This document shows positions 26,558 to 34,455 of a DNA stretch of 64,000 bases, in pieces. Source of the DNA: Micromonospora pattaloongensis (GTDB taxonomy: Bacteria; Actinomycetota; Actinomycetes; Mycobacteriales; Micromonosporaceae); contig NZ_FNPH01000003.1 in the NCBI RefSeq assembly GCF_900107255.1, positions 310,001-374,000 on the forward strand. Direction: 5' to 3'. Position 1 is the first letter of the stretch. Each line of letters starts with the position of its first letter. Made by a program: the position numbers and the translations under genes. The notes beneath the pieces are model-generated. The model was not told the DNA's origin. It made no database searches and saw only the letters and a list, made by a program, of their open reading frames with translations.

Positions 26558-27138
26558 AGTTCCTCCAATCGCGCGGCGATCGCCGCGCAGTCGCGGGGCG
26601 TCGGTTTGCGCGGTCTCGCGGCGGTCAGGAACTTCCACAACAGATCACCGAGCAGCGTACGGGCGCGAACCGGGTCGCTGGACCGGGTGCACCCGTGCCG
26701 CTGCCGCAGCCGCTCGTCCGCGAGCTCGCCGATCAGCGCCTGCACGGTCCGGGACAGGTCCCTGGTCTCCCCACCGACGCCGCCGAGCCGCCGCTCCCAG
26801 CCGGCCACCGCCGTCCGCAACCCGTCCTCCGGGCCCCAGTCGTAGCCCGCCGGATCGCCGCCGGAGCGGCGATAGCCGCCCGCGCGTCCGGGCGGCGGCG
26901 CCGCCACCTGTGCGGTGAACCGCCGCAACGTCAGCAGGGCCAGGAACCCGGCGAACACCACCACGACCGGGAGCCCCACCCCGACGATCCGCAGCCCGAC
27001 CACGGTGACCGCGGTGAGGCCCAGCGCGATGAGGACCGTCCACACCCACGGGCCCAGTCCCCGGCGCGGCGCGTGCCGCGCGGGCGGCGGCTCCTCCTCG
27101 TGGTGCAGCAGGTCGTCGATGCTCGCGATCTCGCTCAT
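26554..27138 (-). CDS. Two-helix membrane protein of the MoxR-DUF58 operon
   Basis: A 194-residue protein: short cytoplasmic N-terminus, two adjacent membrane helices (WVWTVLIALGLTAVTVVG and GLPVVVVFAGFLALLTL, about residues 31-67) and a basic, helical C-terminal domain of about 125 residues (GLRTAVAGWERRLGGV, ALIGELADERLRQRHG). I know of no named family for it; a gene of this type commonly sits between DUF4129 and MoxR in Actinobacteria. It ends in the MoxR start codon (ATGA), showing tight coupling. Confidence 0.8.
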
Positions 27139-27160
27139 GCCACCGCCCCGCCGCGCCCCG

Positions 27161-27871
27161 TCACGACGCGGCTCCCGCGGTCAGCTCCGTGCGGAGCCGC
27201 TGCAGCGCGGTACGGGCCTGCGCCCGCATCCGCTCGTCGACGGCGTGGGTGGCGTACCGCGCCTCCCGGTAGACGTGCGCGAAGGCGGCGAGGACCTCGG
27301 CGCTGACCACGGCCGGCCCGCCGTCCGGTCCGTGCCCGGAGAGCAGCCGGGTGACGAGGTCGGTCGGGGTGTCCCCGATCTTGCGGGGCGTGCCGGCGGC
27401 GGCCGCCGCCTGCTCGAGCCGCACCCAGCAGGCGATCACCGCCCGGCGCGGATCGGCGTCGGAGTCCGACAGGTCCACCAGGCCGGCGTCGAGCGCCGCG
27501 ACCACGTCCGCGGCGGTACGGGTCGCCGAGCTCCGGGCGGAGCGTGCCCGGTCGCGCCGCCGGAGCAGGTCGCGGAGGGTCGCGCGGAGCACCAGCGCCA
27601 TGACCACGATCACCGCCGCGACGCAGAGCGCGATCGCGGCGGTTGCGATCCAGTCCGGCAGCTCCGTCTGCTCGGCCGCGGCCACGGCCTGCGGCGACGC
27701 GGTGGGCGCGGTGGGCGGCTCCGCGTAGTCCGGCAGCGCGGGCACCTCCTCGATCGGCCGCTCGACGCGGGTGAAGCGCAGCGACGAGTGCGCGGCCGCG
27801 ACGGCGGCGAGGCCGAGCAGCAGCGCGACCGCGGTCAACGGCCAGAGGCGACGGAGAGCGGCGAAATCCAT
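27161..27871 (-). CDS. DUF4129 domain membrane protein, first gene of the operon
   Basis: A 236-residue protein with an N-terminal helix (LWPLTAVALLLGLAAVAAAH), an extracytoplasmic loop rich in Pro and Ala, a second helix (WIATAAIALCVAAVIVVMALVL) and a cytoplasmic DUF4129 domain with VIACWVRLEQAAAAAGTPR and FAHVYREARYATHAVDERM, the hallmark of the family. The domain is found in membrane proteins alongside MoxR and DUF58, and in some transglutaminase fusions. ATG 27871 is taken as the start; the gene is followed after 22 bp by the next member. Confidence 0.88.
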   Translation of the reverse strand: MDFAALRRLWPLTAVALLLGLAAVAAAHSSLRFTRVERPIEEVPALPDYAEPPTAPTASPQAVAAAEQTELPDWIATAAIALCVAAVIVVMALVLRATLRDLLRRRDRARSARSSATRTAADVVAALDAGLVDLSDSDADPRRAVIACWVRLEQAAAAAGTPRKIGDTPTDLVTRLLSGHGPDGGPAVVSAEVLAAFAHVYREARYATHAVDERMRAQARTALQRLRTELTAGAAS

Positions 27872-27915
27872 CGTGGACTACGACCCGGACGCCGGCGGAC
27901 GGGGAGGCGGCGCCA

Positions 27916-28671
27916 TCACGGCACCCCGGCGAGCGTCTTCGCCCGGGCGAACACCTCGTCCAGCATCGCCGGGGTCAGCCGGCCGGTGAACGTGTTCTGC
28001 TGGCTCACGTGGTAACTGCCCAGCAGCACGGGCAGCCCCGGCTCCGACCAGTGCGTCCCGTGCCCGAAGACCGGGCGTGGCGTCGGCGGCCGTACGCCGT
28101 ACGCGGCGGCCATCGCGGGCCACCACGCCGCCCAGGCGAACGCGCCGAGCGCGACCACGACGCGCAGCGTCGGGCGGATCAATTCGAGCTCGCGGTGGAA
28201 CCAGGGCGCGCAGGTGTCGCGCTCGACCGGCGTCGGCTTGTTGGCCGGTGGGGCGCACCGGACGGCCGCGAAGATCCGGGTGTCCCGGAGCGCGAGCCCG
28301 TCGTCGAGCGCGACGCTGGTCGGCTGGTTGGCGAGCCCGGCGCGGTGCAGTGCGGCGAAGAGCACGTCGCCGGAGCGGTCGCCGGTGAAGATCCGGCCGG
28401 TGCGGTTGCCGCCGTGCGCGGCCGGCGCGAGCCCGAGGATCGCGATCCGCGCGTCGGCCGTGCCGAATCCGGGCAGCGGCCGGCCCCAGTACTCCTGGTC
28501 GCGGAACGCCGCCCGCCGCGTCGCGGCCACCTCCTCCCGCCACGCGACCAGGCGCGGGCAGGCGTAACAGCCGGAGATGGCACCGTCGAGCTCCGTGAGA
28601 TCGCTCGCGAGCCGCGCCCGGGCGGCGACGTCGGCCGCGGTACGGCTCACCGGATTTCTCACCTCGCTCAC
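27916..28671 (-). CDS. Uracil-DNA glycosylase, family 5 (UDGb)
   Basis: Base-excision repair enzyme acting on uracil and other deaminated bases. The 251-residue protein has the iron-sulfur cysteine region [13 protein letters not shown] near residue 35, motif [15 protein letters not shown], and motif [19 protein letters not shown], with CAP and further cysteines between. Family 5 lacks the usual catalytic Asp or Asn of motif I, and here the position after GLAP is alanine, as expected. The GTG at 28671 starts the frame. The gene is next to the DUF4129 operon on the same strand with a 44 bp gap; cotranscription is possible. Confidence 0.9.
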   Translation of the reverse strand: MSEVRNPVSRTAADVAARARLASDLTELDGAISGCYACPRLVAWREEVAATRRAAFRDQEYWGRPLPGFGTADARIAILGLAPAAHGGNRTGRIFTGDRSGDVLFAALHRAGLANQPTSVALDDGLALRDTRIFAAVRCAPPANKPTPVERDTCAPWFHRELELIRPTLRVVVALGAFAWAAWWPAMAAAYGVRPPTPRPVFGHGTHWSEPGLPVLLGSYHVSQQNTFTGRLTPAMLDEVFARAKTLAGVP

Positions 28672-28726
28672 GCGTCGGCGCGCCCCCGGGCGGGTAGCGC
28701 GTGTGCCGATCCGACCGGCGGCGCGG

Positions 28727-29419
28727 TCAGCCGAGCCGCGTCCGCAGCAACTCCAGCGTCCGCGCCCACGCGCTGGAGGACGCCGACCGATCGTAGACCT
28801 CCGGCCGATCGTCGTTGAAGAACGCGTGCCGGGTGCCCGGGTAGTCGTAGAGCGTGCACTCGCCGCCGGCCTTCTCGATGCACTCCTTCGCGGTCCGGAT
28901 GCCCTCGGCGGCGGACGTGCCGTCCTCCTCGGAGCAGTGGATCAGCGCGGCCTTGCCGGCGTAGTCGGACCACTCCGGCCGCATCCGCTCCCACGGCAGG
29001 GCCGGATAGAACCCGACGGTGGCGACGATCCGATCGGAGAGCGTCGCCGACCAGAGCGCGAGGCTGCCCCCGGCGCAGAACCCGACCGCGCCGACGTTGC
29101 CACTCACCTCCGGCCGCTGTACGAGGTAGTCGGCCGCGCCCGCGATGTCCCGCGCGGCCTGATCCATGGCCAGTCCCATCAGCAGCCGGCGCGCGTCGTC
29201 GGGCTCGCCGGTTCGCGCCCCGCGGTACAGGTCGGGGGCGAGCGCGACGAAGCCCTCGGCGGCGAAGCGGTCCGCCACCGCGGTGATGTGCGGGACGAGC
29301 CCCCACCACTCCTGGATCACGATGACCGCCGGGCTCCCCGCGCCACTGTCGACGGCCGGCAGCGCGAGATATCCCTGGCTGGTGCCCCCGTTGCTGCGAT
29401 AGGTCACCATTTCGCCCAT
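28727..29419 (-). CDS. Dienelactone hydrolase family protein
   Basis: An alpha/beta hydrolase with a cysteine nucleophile. The 230-residue protein has the early IQEWWGL motif, the nucleophile GFCAGGS (Cys), the acid region [10 protein letters not shown] and the histidine motif GTRHAFFND. Dienelactone hydrolases open lactone rings in chlorocatechol degradation, but most genomic members, including this one, have no degradation genes beside them, so the substrate is unknown. ATG 29419 follows AGGAGG with 7 nt spacing. It is preceded on its strand by a strong hairpin at 29525-29560. Confidence 0.92.
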   Translation of the reverse strand: MGEMVTYRSNGGTSQGYLALPAVDSGAGSPAVIVIQEWWGLVPHITAVADRFAAEGFVALAPDLYRGARTGEPDDARRLLMGLAMDQAARDIAGAADYLVQRPEVSGNVGAVGFCAGGSLALWSATLSDRIVATVGFYPALPWERMRPEWSDYAGKAALIHCSEEDGTSAAEGIRTAKECIEKAGGECTLYDYPGTRHAFFNDDRPEVYDRSASSSAWARTLELLRTRLG

Positions 29420-29524
29420 CGGCCGTCCTCCTGTCGGTCAGTCATCGTTGGCTGGTCGCACAGTGGCGCTCGTGTGTGCGGGTAGCCTGCCACGGCCGAG
29501 CGGGACGGGGAAGGCGACGGCGAC

Positions 29525-29560
29525 GTGGCGTACGCCTCCTTCTGATCTGGCATACGCCAC
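29525..29560 (-). terminator. Hairpin downstream of the LppU-like gene
   Basis: GTGGCGTACGCC and GGCATACGCCAC pair over 12 positions with one G-U, leaving a 12 nt loop. It lies 25-60 bp past the stop of the gene at 29585 on its strand and upstream of the dienelactone hydrolase gene. Confidence 0.6.
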
Positions 29561-29584
29561 GCCGCCGTTTTAGGGGGGAACCGG

Positions 29585-30139
29585 TTACTTCTTGATCGGC
29601 TCCAGGCACAGCACGTAGCCCTTCTTGCCCTCCTTGCCGCTCCACACGGCGGACTCGGCGGTCGGGTAGGCCGTGCAGGGGTTGTCGCTGAGGTCGAACT
29701 GGGCCTGCGTCATGCCGTCCACCTTGCCCAGCAGCTTGTTGTTCGCCGCGGCGTCGCCGCACTCGACCAGCTCGGTGTCGTCTTCGGACTTCACCGCCAG
29801 GCAGTCGCCCGCCTTCGCGTCCTCGAACTTGTCGCCGAAGAAGACGGCCCCGATCGCGCTGGCGAGCCCGAACTTCAGCGCGGCGACGACCACGAAGGCC
29901 ACGACCGCGGTCAGGATGCCGGCCAGCTTTTTGCCGGCGCCCGACTTGTGCGGCGGCTCGACCGGCGCCCCCGCGGTGTACGGCGGGACCGGAGCGCCCG
30001 GCGGCACCGGCGCGCCCGGCGGCGGGAAAGCGCCGGGCTGCGGCGGGACCGGGCCCCCGGCCTGCGGCGGGACCGGCGCGCCGGGCGGCGGCACCGGAGC
30101 CGCGGGCGTGGACGGGGGCGGGGTGACCTGCTCAGACAC
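29585..30139 (-). CDS. LppU/SCO3897-like single-pass membrane protein
   Basis: A 184-residue protein: about 60 residues of Pro/Gly/Ala repeats (PPPGAPVPPQAGGPVPP), a membrane helix (AGILTAVVAFVVVAALKFG) and an extracytoplasmic domain with four cysteines (DCLAVKS, VECGDA, NPCTAYPT, VLCLEP), probably forming two disulfides. This layout is that of the LppU/SCO3897 family, whose function is unknown. The GTG at 30139 has GAGAGGA upstream. Unlike mycobacterial LppU there is no lipobox; the protein is anchored by the helix. Confidence 0.78.
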   Translation of the reverse strand: MSEQVTPPPSTPAAPVPPPGAPVPPQAGGPVPPQPGAFPPPGAPVPPGAPVPPYTAGAPVEPPHKSGAGKKLAGILTAVVAFVVVAALKFGLASAIGAVFFGDKFEDAKAGDCLAVKSEDDTELVECGDAAANNKLLGKVDGMTQAQFDLSDNPCTAYPTAESAVWSGKEGKKGYVLCLEPIKK

Positions 30140-30216
30140 GAATAATCCTCTCAGGAAACTTTCAGCGCAGGCCACCGTAGCGATCGGACTTCCGCCCCGC
30201 TACCCCGTGTCGGGTT

Positions 30217-31215
30217 TCAGCCAGTGGCCGACGGCGTCGGCGTGGCGGCCGGTGTCGGGCTCCCGGACGGCGCCGGGGTCGCGGATGGAGCGACCGGGAC
30301 CGACGGCGGTCCCGGGGCGGCCGGCGGGACCGCGGGAGCCGTGGCGGTGGGAGCGGCGCCGCCGACCCGGAACGGCGCCTGCGCCGGGCAGTACGGATAA
30401 CCCGGATGCCGCATCTTGTCGAAGGCCCCCATGTCCGCCTCGGGACACCACGGGTATCCGAGCCGGATGGGCTCACCGTTCTGGTCGAAGAGCCGCGCAT
30501 TCTCCACCAACCGGCCCTCGCCGTCGTAGACGTAGACGTCCTGGACGTGCGAGTACGGGTTGTCGTTGAAGGACGGCGTGTAGTAGCCGCCGGAGCGGGC
30601 CCGACCGTCCACCTGCGCCAGCGCGACGAGGGCGAAGAAGGCCAGGAACACGGTGCCGACGGTGAGCGCGTACCGCGGCCAGCGGGTCAGCCGGCCGGTG
30701 CGCCGGCCCAACCAGATCGAGCCGAGCACACACGCGACGAGCAGCAGCAGCCCCGCGAGCCCGCTGTCGCCCAGCCGGGGCAGCAGACCCGAGTGGCCGC
30801 CACTGATCTCCGACACGAACAGCGCCACGAGGTAGCCGCGCAGTACCCACCAGGCCGGCCGGAGCAGGCGCAGGTACTCGCTGGCCGTGGCGTACCCGAT
30901 GAGGGGGCCGGCCTTGACGTCCACCGCCCGCGCCCGGCGGCGCAGCCGCGCCACGAGCGCGGCGATCCGGGCGTCCAGGTCGCGGGCCGGCGCGTCCGGC
31001 GGCGCGATGCCGGCGGCGGCGCGCAGCTCCGCGGCGTACGCCTCCGGCGGCCCGAGCCGGTCGGCCAGCGGGCCGTCGGTCTCCGCCGCCACCTCGGCGA
31101 GGTGTTCGGGCAGCTCCTCCAACAGCTCGTCGCGGGCCGCCGGCGGCAGGTCGGCGAGGGCCGCGCGGACGGCCTCGACGTAGCGCGCGATCTCTGACTG
31201 CTCCGTGACGGTCAC
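30217..31215 (-). CDS. HAAS-type membrane protein coupled to a PadR regulator
   Basis: A 332-residue protein. Residues 1-70 form the helical HAAS (DUF1700-like) domain (RYVEAVRAALADLPPAARDELLEELPEHLAEVAAET), a partner of PadR regulators in many bacteria. Then come about four membrane helices (residues 120-215), an extracytoplasmic domain with the motifs NDNPYSHVQDVYVYDGEGR and GYPWCPEADM, and a Pro/Ala/Ser/Thr tail. The GTG at 31215 overlaps the PadR stop (GTGA), and GGGGGTGG lies upstream. The pair is presumably a regulator with its membrane effector, though no signal is known. Confidence 0.8.
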   Translation of the reverse strand: MTVTEQSEIARYVEAVRAALADLPPAARDELLEELPEHLAEVAAETDGPLADRLGPPEAYAAELRAAAGIAPPDAPARDLDARIAALVARLRRRARAVDVKAGPLIGYATASEYLRLLRPAWWVLRGYLVALFVSEISGGHSGLLPRLGDSGLAGLLLLVACVLGSIWLGRRTGRLTRWPRYALTVGTVFLAFFALVALAQVDGRARSGGYYTPSFNDNPYSHVQDVYVYDGEGRLVENARLFDQNGEPIRLGYPWCPEADMGAFDKMRHPGYPYCPAQAPFRVGGAAPTATAPAVPPAAPGPPSVPVAPSATPAPSGSPTPAATPTPSATG

Positions 31216-31544
31216 GCCGCCACCCCCCGATCGTCGAGCAGACTGTCCATGGTGGATGCGAAGGCCCGCCACACCTTGCCGGAGCGGTCGAGCTGGTCCC
31301 GGCCGGCGGCGTTGAGGGCGTAGTACTTGCGGTGCGGCCCCTCCTCGCTCGGGACCACGTAGGTCGTCAGCAGCCCGGCGTTGAAGAGCCGGCGCAGCGT
31401 CCCGTACACGGAGGCGTCGCCGATCTCTTCGAGACCGGCGGCGCGCAGGCGGCGCATGATGTCGTATCCGTAGCCGTCCTCGGCACGCAGGACGGCGAGG
31501 ACCGCGAGATCCAGCACCCCTTTGAGCAACTGGGTGGTGTCCAC
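31212..31544 (-). CDS. PadR family transcriptional regulator
   Basis: A 110-residue winged helix repressor (MDTTQLLKGVLDLAVLAVL, GYGYDIMRRL, GDASVYGTLRRLFNAGLLT, with the wing GPHRKYYALNAAG). PadR proteins bind a palindrome in their own promoter, and one lies exactly between the -35 and -10 boxes here. I chose the GTG at 31544 because TAGCGT ends 7 nt before it, giving a leaderless start at MDTTQLLKG, the conserved N-terminus. The stop overlaps the next gene by 4 bp. Short PadR (s-type) proteins lack the long C-terminal helix, as here. Confidence 0.9.
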   Translation of the reverse strand: MDTTQLLKGVLDLAVLAVLRAEDGYGYDIMRRLRAAGLEEIGDASVYGTLRRLFNAGLLTTYVVPSEEGPHRKYYALNAAGRDQLDRSGKVWRAFASTMDSLLDDRGVAA

Positions 31545-31551
31545 GTCGGAC

Positions 31552-31581
31552 ACGCTACTTCGCAATGCGAGGTAGCGTCAA
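31552..31581 (-). promoter_or_regulatory. PadR promoter with operator in the spacer
   Basis: Reading the complement, TTGACG (31576-31581) and TAGCGT (31552-31557) are 18 bp apart. The 18 bp spacer and both boxes hold the palindrome ACGCTACTTCGCA-A-TGCGAGGTAGCGT (plus strand 31552-31578; 12 of 13 pairs match). A repressor bound here would block RNA polymerase directly, so autoregulation is the likely function. Confidence 0.72.
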
Positions 31582-31690
31582 GAGCACAGTACTTGCGATA
31601 CGCGGGGATCAGCGTCGATCTTCGATCGCGTGAACGAGCCGTGATCGACGGGGAATCCCTTGATCGAAAGGCGCGCGGGAGAGAGAACAG

Positions 31691-31740
31691 TCAGGCGAGC
31701 GACCAGGCGATGCCGTCCGGCATCTGCGACAGGATCTGTG
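31691..31740 (-). pseudogene. Scrap resembling the 3' end of ppx
   Basis: On the complement the short open stretch reads QILSQMPDGIAWSLA and a stop. The Ppx protein encoded at 32363-33310 ends DILDGIAWSLAETAG. The shared DGIAWSLA is identical, and 15 consecutive bases coding for DGIAW (GACGGCATCGCCTGG) are the same in both. It lies just beyond the toxin gene, with no start or longer domain, so it is a remnant. See findings. Confidence 0.55.
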
Positions 31741-31748
31741 CGGATGGA

Positions 31749-32126
31749 TCAGACATAAAGCTTGCGGAGCTCCCGGGCGATGTCGGGCACCTCGGTGAGC
31801 GTTCCGCTGGCCACCGACATCACGAGAGCCTCGGCTTGGTCAACATCAACGTCCTGAACCGGCACCTCGTTGAGAGCCAGGAAAACGCGCGCCGCCGCCC
31901 AGGCGAGACGCTTGTTTCCGTCGATCAGCGCGTGGTTCATGCAAACCGAGTGGAGCAGCGCGGCGGCCTTGCTCCAGAGGTCGGCGTACGCCTCCTGGCC
32001 GAACGCCACGGTGGCCGGGCGGACCACCGCCGAGGAGAGCAAACCGAAGTCACGGACCTGCGGTGCTTCACCCAACACAATCGAGGCGATCTCCACGAGG
32101 TCGTCGACCTCGAGGTAACTGATCAC
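31749..32126 (-). CDS. Doc-type Fic toxin
   Basis: A 125-residue Fic-fold protein. The motif HALIDGNKR starts at H65 with N71, K72 and R73, matching the HxFx(D/N)xNKR pattern of Doc, which phosphorylates EF-Tu in the P1 system; other Doc relatives differ in target. It overlaps the antitoxin gene by 4 bp (GTGA) and is translated after it. GC over 31741-32100 is 65% by my count (235 of 360) against about 78-82% in two ppx lines, so the module looks acquired. The last residues RELRKLYV are followed at once by the ppx-like scrap. It lies between ppx and padR, away from any phage gene. Confidence 0.85.
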   Translation of the reverse strand: MISYLEVDDLVEIASIVLGEAPQVRDFGLLSSAVVRPATVAFGQEAYADLWSKAAALLHSVCMNHALIDGNKRLAWAAARVFLALNEVPVQDVDVDQAEALVMSVASGTLTEVPDIARELRKLYV

Positions 32127-32326
32127 TCCGCCAACCGCCGCAACAGTTCGGCGTCGCGCAGCGCAACCTCCCGCGCAAGATCCCGCACCTTCGCGCGACG
32201 GCTGTGCGCCGAGACGTACTCCTCAAGCGCCACGACGATGGTGGCGTTCATCGACCGGTGCTCCCGCTCGGCGAGCTGCTTGAGCCGCTCGTGCAGCCCT
32301 TCAGGCAGATTGACCGTGGTGACCAT
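32123..32326 (-). CDS. RHH (Arc-type) antitoxin
   Basis: A 67-residue protein with the ribbon-helix-helix start MVTTVNLPEGLHERLKQLAEREHRSMNATIVVALEEYV, followed by a basic helix that probably masks the toxin. Antitoxins of this sort neutralise their partner and repress the operon. The gene precedes and overlaps the Doc gene. TATGAT, a perfect -10 box, is 6 nt before the ATG at 32326, and the start is embedded in CCATATGG, so the mRNA is probably leaderless and the palindrome may be part of the autoregulatory operator. Confidence 0.85.
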   Translation of the reverse strand: MVTTVNLPEGLHERLKQLAEREHRSMNATIVVALEEYVSAHSRRAKVRDLAREVALRDAELLRRLAE

Positions 32327-32338
32327 ATGGAAATCATA
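32323..32338 (-). promoter_or_regulatory. Promoter and palindrome at the antitoxin start
   Basis: TATGAT on the complement (32333-32338) lies 6 nt upstream of the antitoxin ATG; the palindrome CCATATGG (32323-32330) covers the start codon. A clear -35 box is not seen. Confidence 0.55.
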
Positions 32339-32362
32339 CCGGCCACACGCTGGGAAAACTAC

Positions 32363-33310
32363 CTATCCTGCGGTCTCCGCGAGGCTCCAGGCGATGCCGT
32401 CGAGGATGTCGTGCTCGCTGGCGACCATCGACGTCATGCCGGCGCGCTCCATGATGATCCGCAAGACCAGCGCCCCCGCGCCGATCACGTCGGCCCGCCC
32501 CGGATGCATCACCGGGATCTCCATCCGCTGCGCCACCGACCGCCCGAGCAAATCCGCGGTCACCTTCGCCACCTCGTCGTACGAGACGCGCGCCCGGTGG
32601 ATCCGCTCCGAGTCGTACGCCGGCAGCCCGAGCGCGATCGCCGCGACCGTGGTGACCGACCCGGCGACGCCGACCAGGGTCGCCGCGTCGCGCCCCGGCA
32701 CGGCGGCGAGCGCCCGGTCGACGACCGCGGTGACGTCCGCCTCGGCAGCGGCGATCTCCTCGGCGGTGGGCGGGTCGCTGCGCAGGTGCCGCTCGGTCAT
32801 CCGGACGCACCCGATGTCGACGGAGATCGCCCCGTGCACGGTCGTGTCGCCGAGGACGAACTCGGTGGAGCCGCCCCCGATGTCGACCACCAGGTAGGGC
32901 GGGCGGGCGTCGGCCGCCAGCCCGCGCACCGCACCCGTGAAGGAGAGCCGCGCCTCCTCGTCGCCGGTGACCACCTCGGGCGGCACGCCGAGCGTCGCCG
33001 ACACCATCGCCCGGAACTCCTCGGCGTTCTCCGCGTCGCGCGAGGCGGAGGTGGCGCACATCCGCACCCGCCGTGCCCCGAGCGACTCGATCTCCGCCGC
33101 GTACGCGGCCAGCGCGACCCGGGTGCGCTCGATCGCGGCCGCGGAGAGCCGGCCGGTCCGGTCCACCCCCTCGCCGAGCCGCACGATCGTCATGCGCCGG
33201 ACGACGTCGACGAGCGGCGCGTCCGGACCGGCCCCGGCCGGGGGCAGGTCGGCCACGAGGAGCCGGATGGAGTTCGTTCCGCAGTCGATCGCCGCCACTC
33301 TGGTCGTCAC
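32363..33310 (-). CDS. ppx: Exopolyphosphatase / pppGpp phosphatase family (Ppx/GppA)
   Basis: Hydrolyses polyphosphate or pppGpp; in Actinobacteria such enzymes often prefer short-chain polyphosphate. The 315-residue protein has the ASKHA phosphate loops AAIDCGTNSIRLLVAD and LVVDIGGGSTEFVLG, with GSVTTVAAI and the basic ARRVRMCATSASRDAEN motif. Only the N-terminal ASKHA domain is present, as in short actinobacterial forms. The GTG at 33310 is leaderless by pattern (TAGGGT 7 nt upstream). It ends DGIAWSLAETAG and lies downstream of eno, ftsB and DUF501, the usual order. Confidence 0.9.
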   Translation of the reverse strand: MTTRVAAIDCGTNSIRLLVADLPPAGAGPDAPLVDVVRRMTIVRLGEGVDRTGRLSAAAIERTRVALAAYAAEIESLGARRVRMCATSASRDAENAEEFRAMVSATLGVPPEVVTGDEEARLSFTGAVRGLAADARPPYLVVDIGGGSTEFVLGDTTVHGAISVDIGCVRMTERHLRSDPPTAEEIAAAEADVTAVVDRALAAVPGRDAATLVGVAGSVTTVAAIALGLPAYDSERIHRARVSYDEVAKVTADLLGRSVAQRMEIPVMHPGRADVIGAGALVLRIIMERAGMTSMVASEHDILDGIAWSLAETAG

Positions 33311-33336
33311 GCCGCCAACCCTACGAGAGATCGCGG

Positions 33337-33849
33337 CTACAGGTGGAGGAGCATGCGGGTGTTGCCGAGGGTGTTGGGCTTGACCCGCTCCAGCTCCAGG
33401 AACTCCGCGACCCCCTCGTCGTACGAGCGCAGCAGCTGCTCGTAAACCGGCTGCGGCACCGGGGCGCCGTCGATCTCGACGAACCCGAACGAGCCGAAGA
33501 ACCCGGTCTCGAAGGTGAGCACGAAGACCCGCGCCACCCCGAGGTCGCGGGCCACCGCGAGCAGCTCGGCGACGATCTGGTGCCCGATCTTCATGCCCCG
33601 GCACTCCGGGTCGACCGCGACCGTGCGGATCTCGGCCAGGTCCTCCCACATCACGTGCAGCGCCCCGCAGCCGACGATCGCGCCATCGGACTCCCGGACC
33701 GCCACCCAGAACTCCTGGATGTCCTCGTAGAGCGTGACGGTGGCCTTGTCGAGCAGCTTGGGTCCGGGACCGCGGTAGGTGTCGACCAGCCGGCGGATGC
33801 CGCGCACGTCGGCGGTGCGGGCCCGCCGCAGCGCCACTGCGGACCCCAC
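33337..33849 (-). CDS. GNAT amino-acid N-acetyltransferase
   Basis: A 170-residue acetyltransferase of the single-domain amino-acid acetylase type (compare the mycobacterial ArgA-like Rv2747). The first-strand motif is IRRLVDTYRGPGPKLLDK, and the acetyl-CoA loop is AVDPECRGMKIGHQIV; FELTFETGFFGSFGFVEID-type residues occur after it. N-acetylglutamate synthase activity, the first step of arginine synthesis, is plausible but not shown. The GTG start at 33849 overlaps the stop of the DUF501 gene by one base (TAGTG), so it is inserted in the conserved cluster eno-ftsB-DUF501-ppx. Confidence 0.83.
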   Translation of the reverse strand: MGSAVALRRARTADVRGIRRLVDTYRGPGPKLLDKATVTLYEDIQEFWVAVRESDGAIVGCGALHVMWEDLAEIRTVAVDPECRGMKIGHQIVAELLAVARDLGVARVFVLTFETGFFGSFGFVEIDGAPVPQPVYEQLLRSYDEGVAEFLELERVKPNTLGNTRMLLHL

Positions 33850-34397
33850 TAGCCCGGCTCCACGCACGGGCCGGCCAGCCACCACGGCTCGATCAGCGCG
33901 AGCGTCTCGTCGCCGAACGGGTTGACGCCGGGGCCCGCGGCCAGCGCGTGCCCGAGGTGCACGTGCAGGCACTTCACCCGGCCGGGCATCCCGCCCGCCG
34001 AGATGCCGGCGATCTCCGGGACCTCGCCGATCGCCTCGCGCCGCGCCAGGTAGTCCTCGTGCGCGGCGCGGTACCGGGCGGCGAGCTCGGGGTCGGCGGC
34101 GAGCCGGTCGGCCATCTCCTTCATCACCCCCGCCGACTCCAGTCGGCTGCACGCGCTGGTCGCGCGGGGGCAGGTGAGGTAGTAGAGCGTCGGGAACGGG
34201 GTGCCGTCGGCCAGCCGCGGCGTGGTCTCGACGACGTCGGGGTTGCCGCAGGGGCAGCGGTGCGCGACGGCCCGGGTGCCGCGCGGCGGGCGTCCGAGCT
34301 GCTCGGCCACCGCGGCGAGGTCCCGCTCCGTGGCCGGTTGCCGCTCCGGCGGAGGTACGACCTCAGCGGCCGGCTGCTCCGGCGGTACGACGGTCAT
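33849..34397 (-). CDS. DUF501 protein
   Basis: A 182-residue protein of the DUF501 family, seen in Actinobacteria between ftsB and ppx as here. Conserved motifs include RCPCGNPDVVETTPRL, FPTLYYLTCPRATSACSRLES and the cysteine pair. The C-terminal part GISAGGMPGRVKCLHVHLGH with the following PVNPFGDETL-like segment (GVNPFGDETLALIEPWW) is the strongest match. Function is unknown. The ATG at 34397 has no strong ribosome site; a short N-terminal variable region is normal. The end overlaps the GNAT start. Confidence 0.87.
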   Translation of the reverse strand: MTVVPPEQPAAEVVPPPERQPATERDLAAVAEQLGRPPRGTRAVAHRCPCGNPDVVETTPRLADGTPFPTLYYLTCPRATSACSRLESAGVMKEMADRLAADPELAARYRAAHEDYLARREAIGEVPEIAGISAGGMPGRVKCLHVHLGHALAAGPGVNPFGDETLALIEPWWLAGPCVEPG

Positions 34398-34455
34398 ACG
34401 GTTGATCTCCGTTCGCGACTGCGGGGCCCGCTCCGCGCACGCCTCGCGTTCACGA

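Noticed and set aside
31590-31680. A further small gene between padR and the toxin module
   Set aside because: No start with a ribosome site or leaderless box, no domain; only a short inverted repeat CGTCGATC/GATCGACG is seen.
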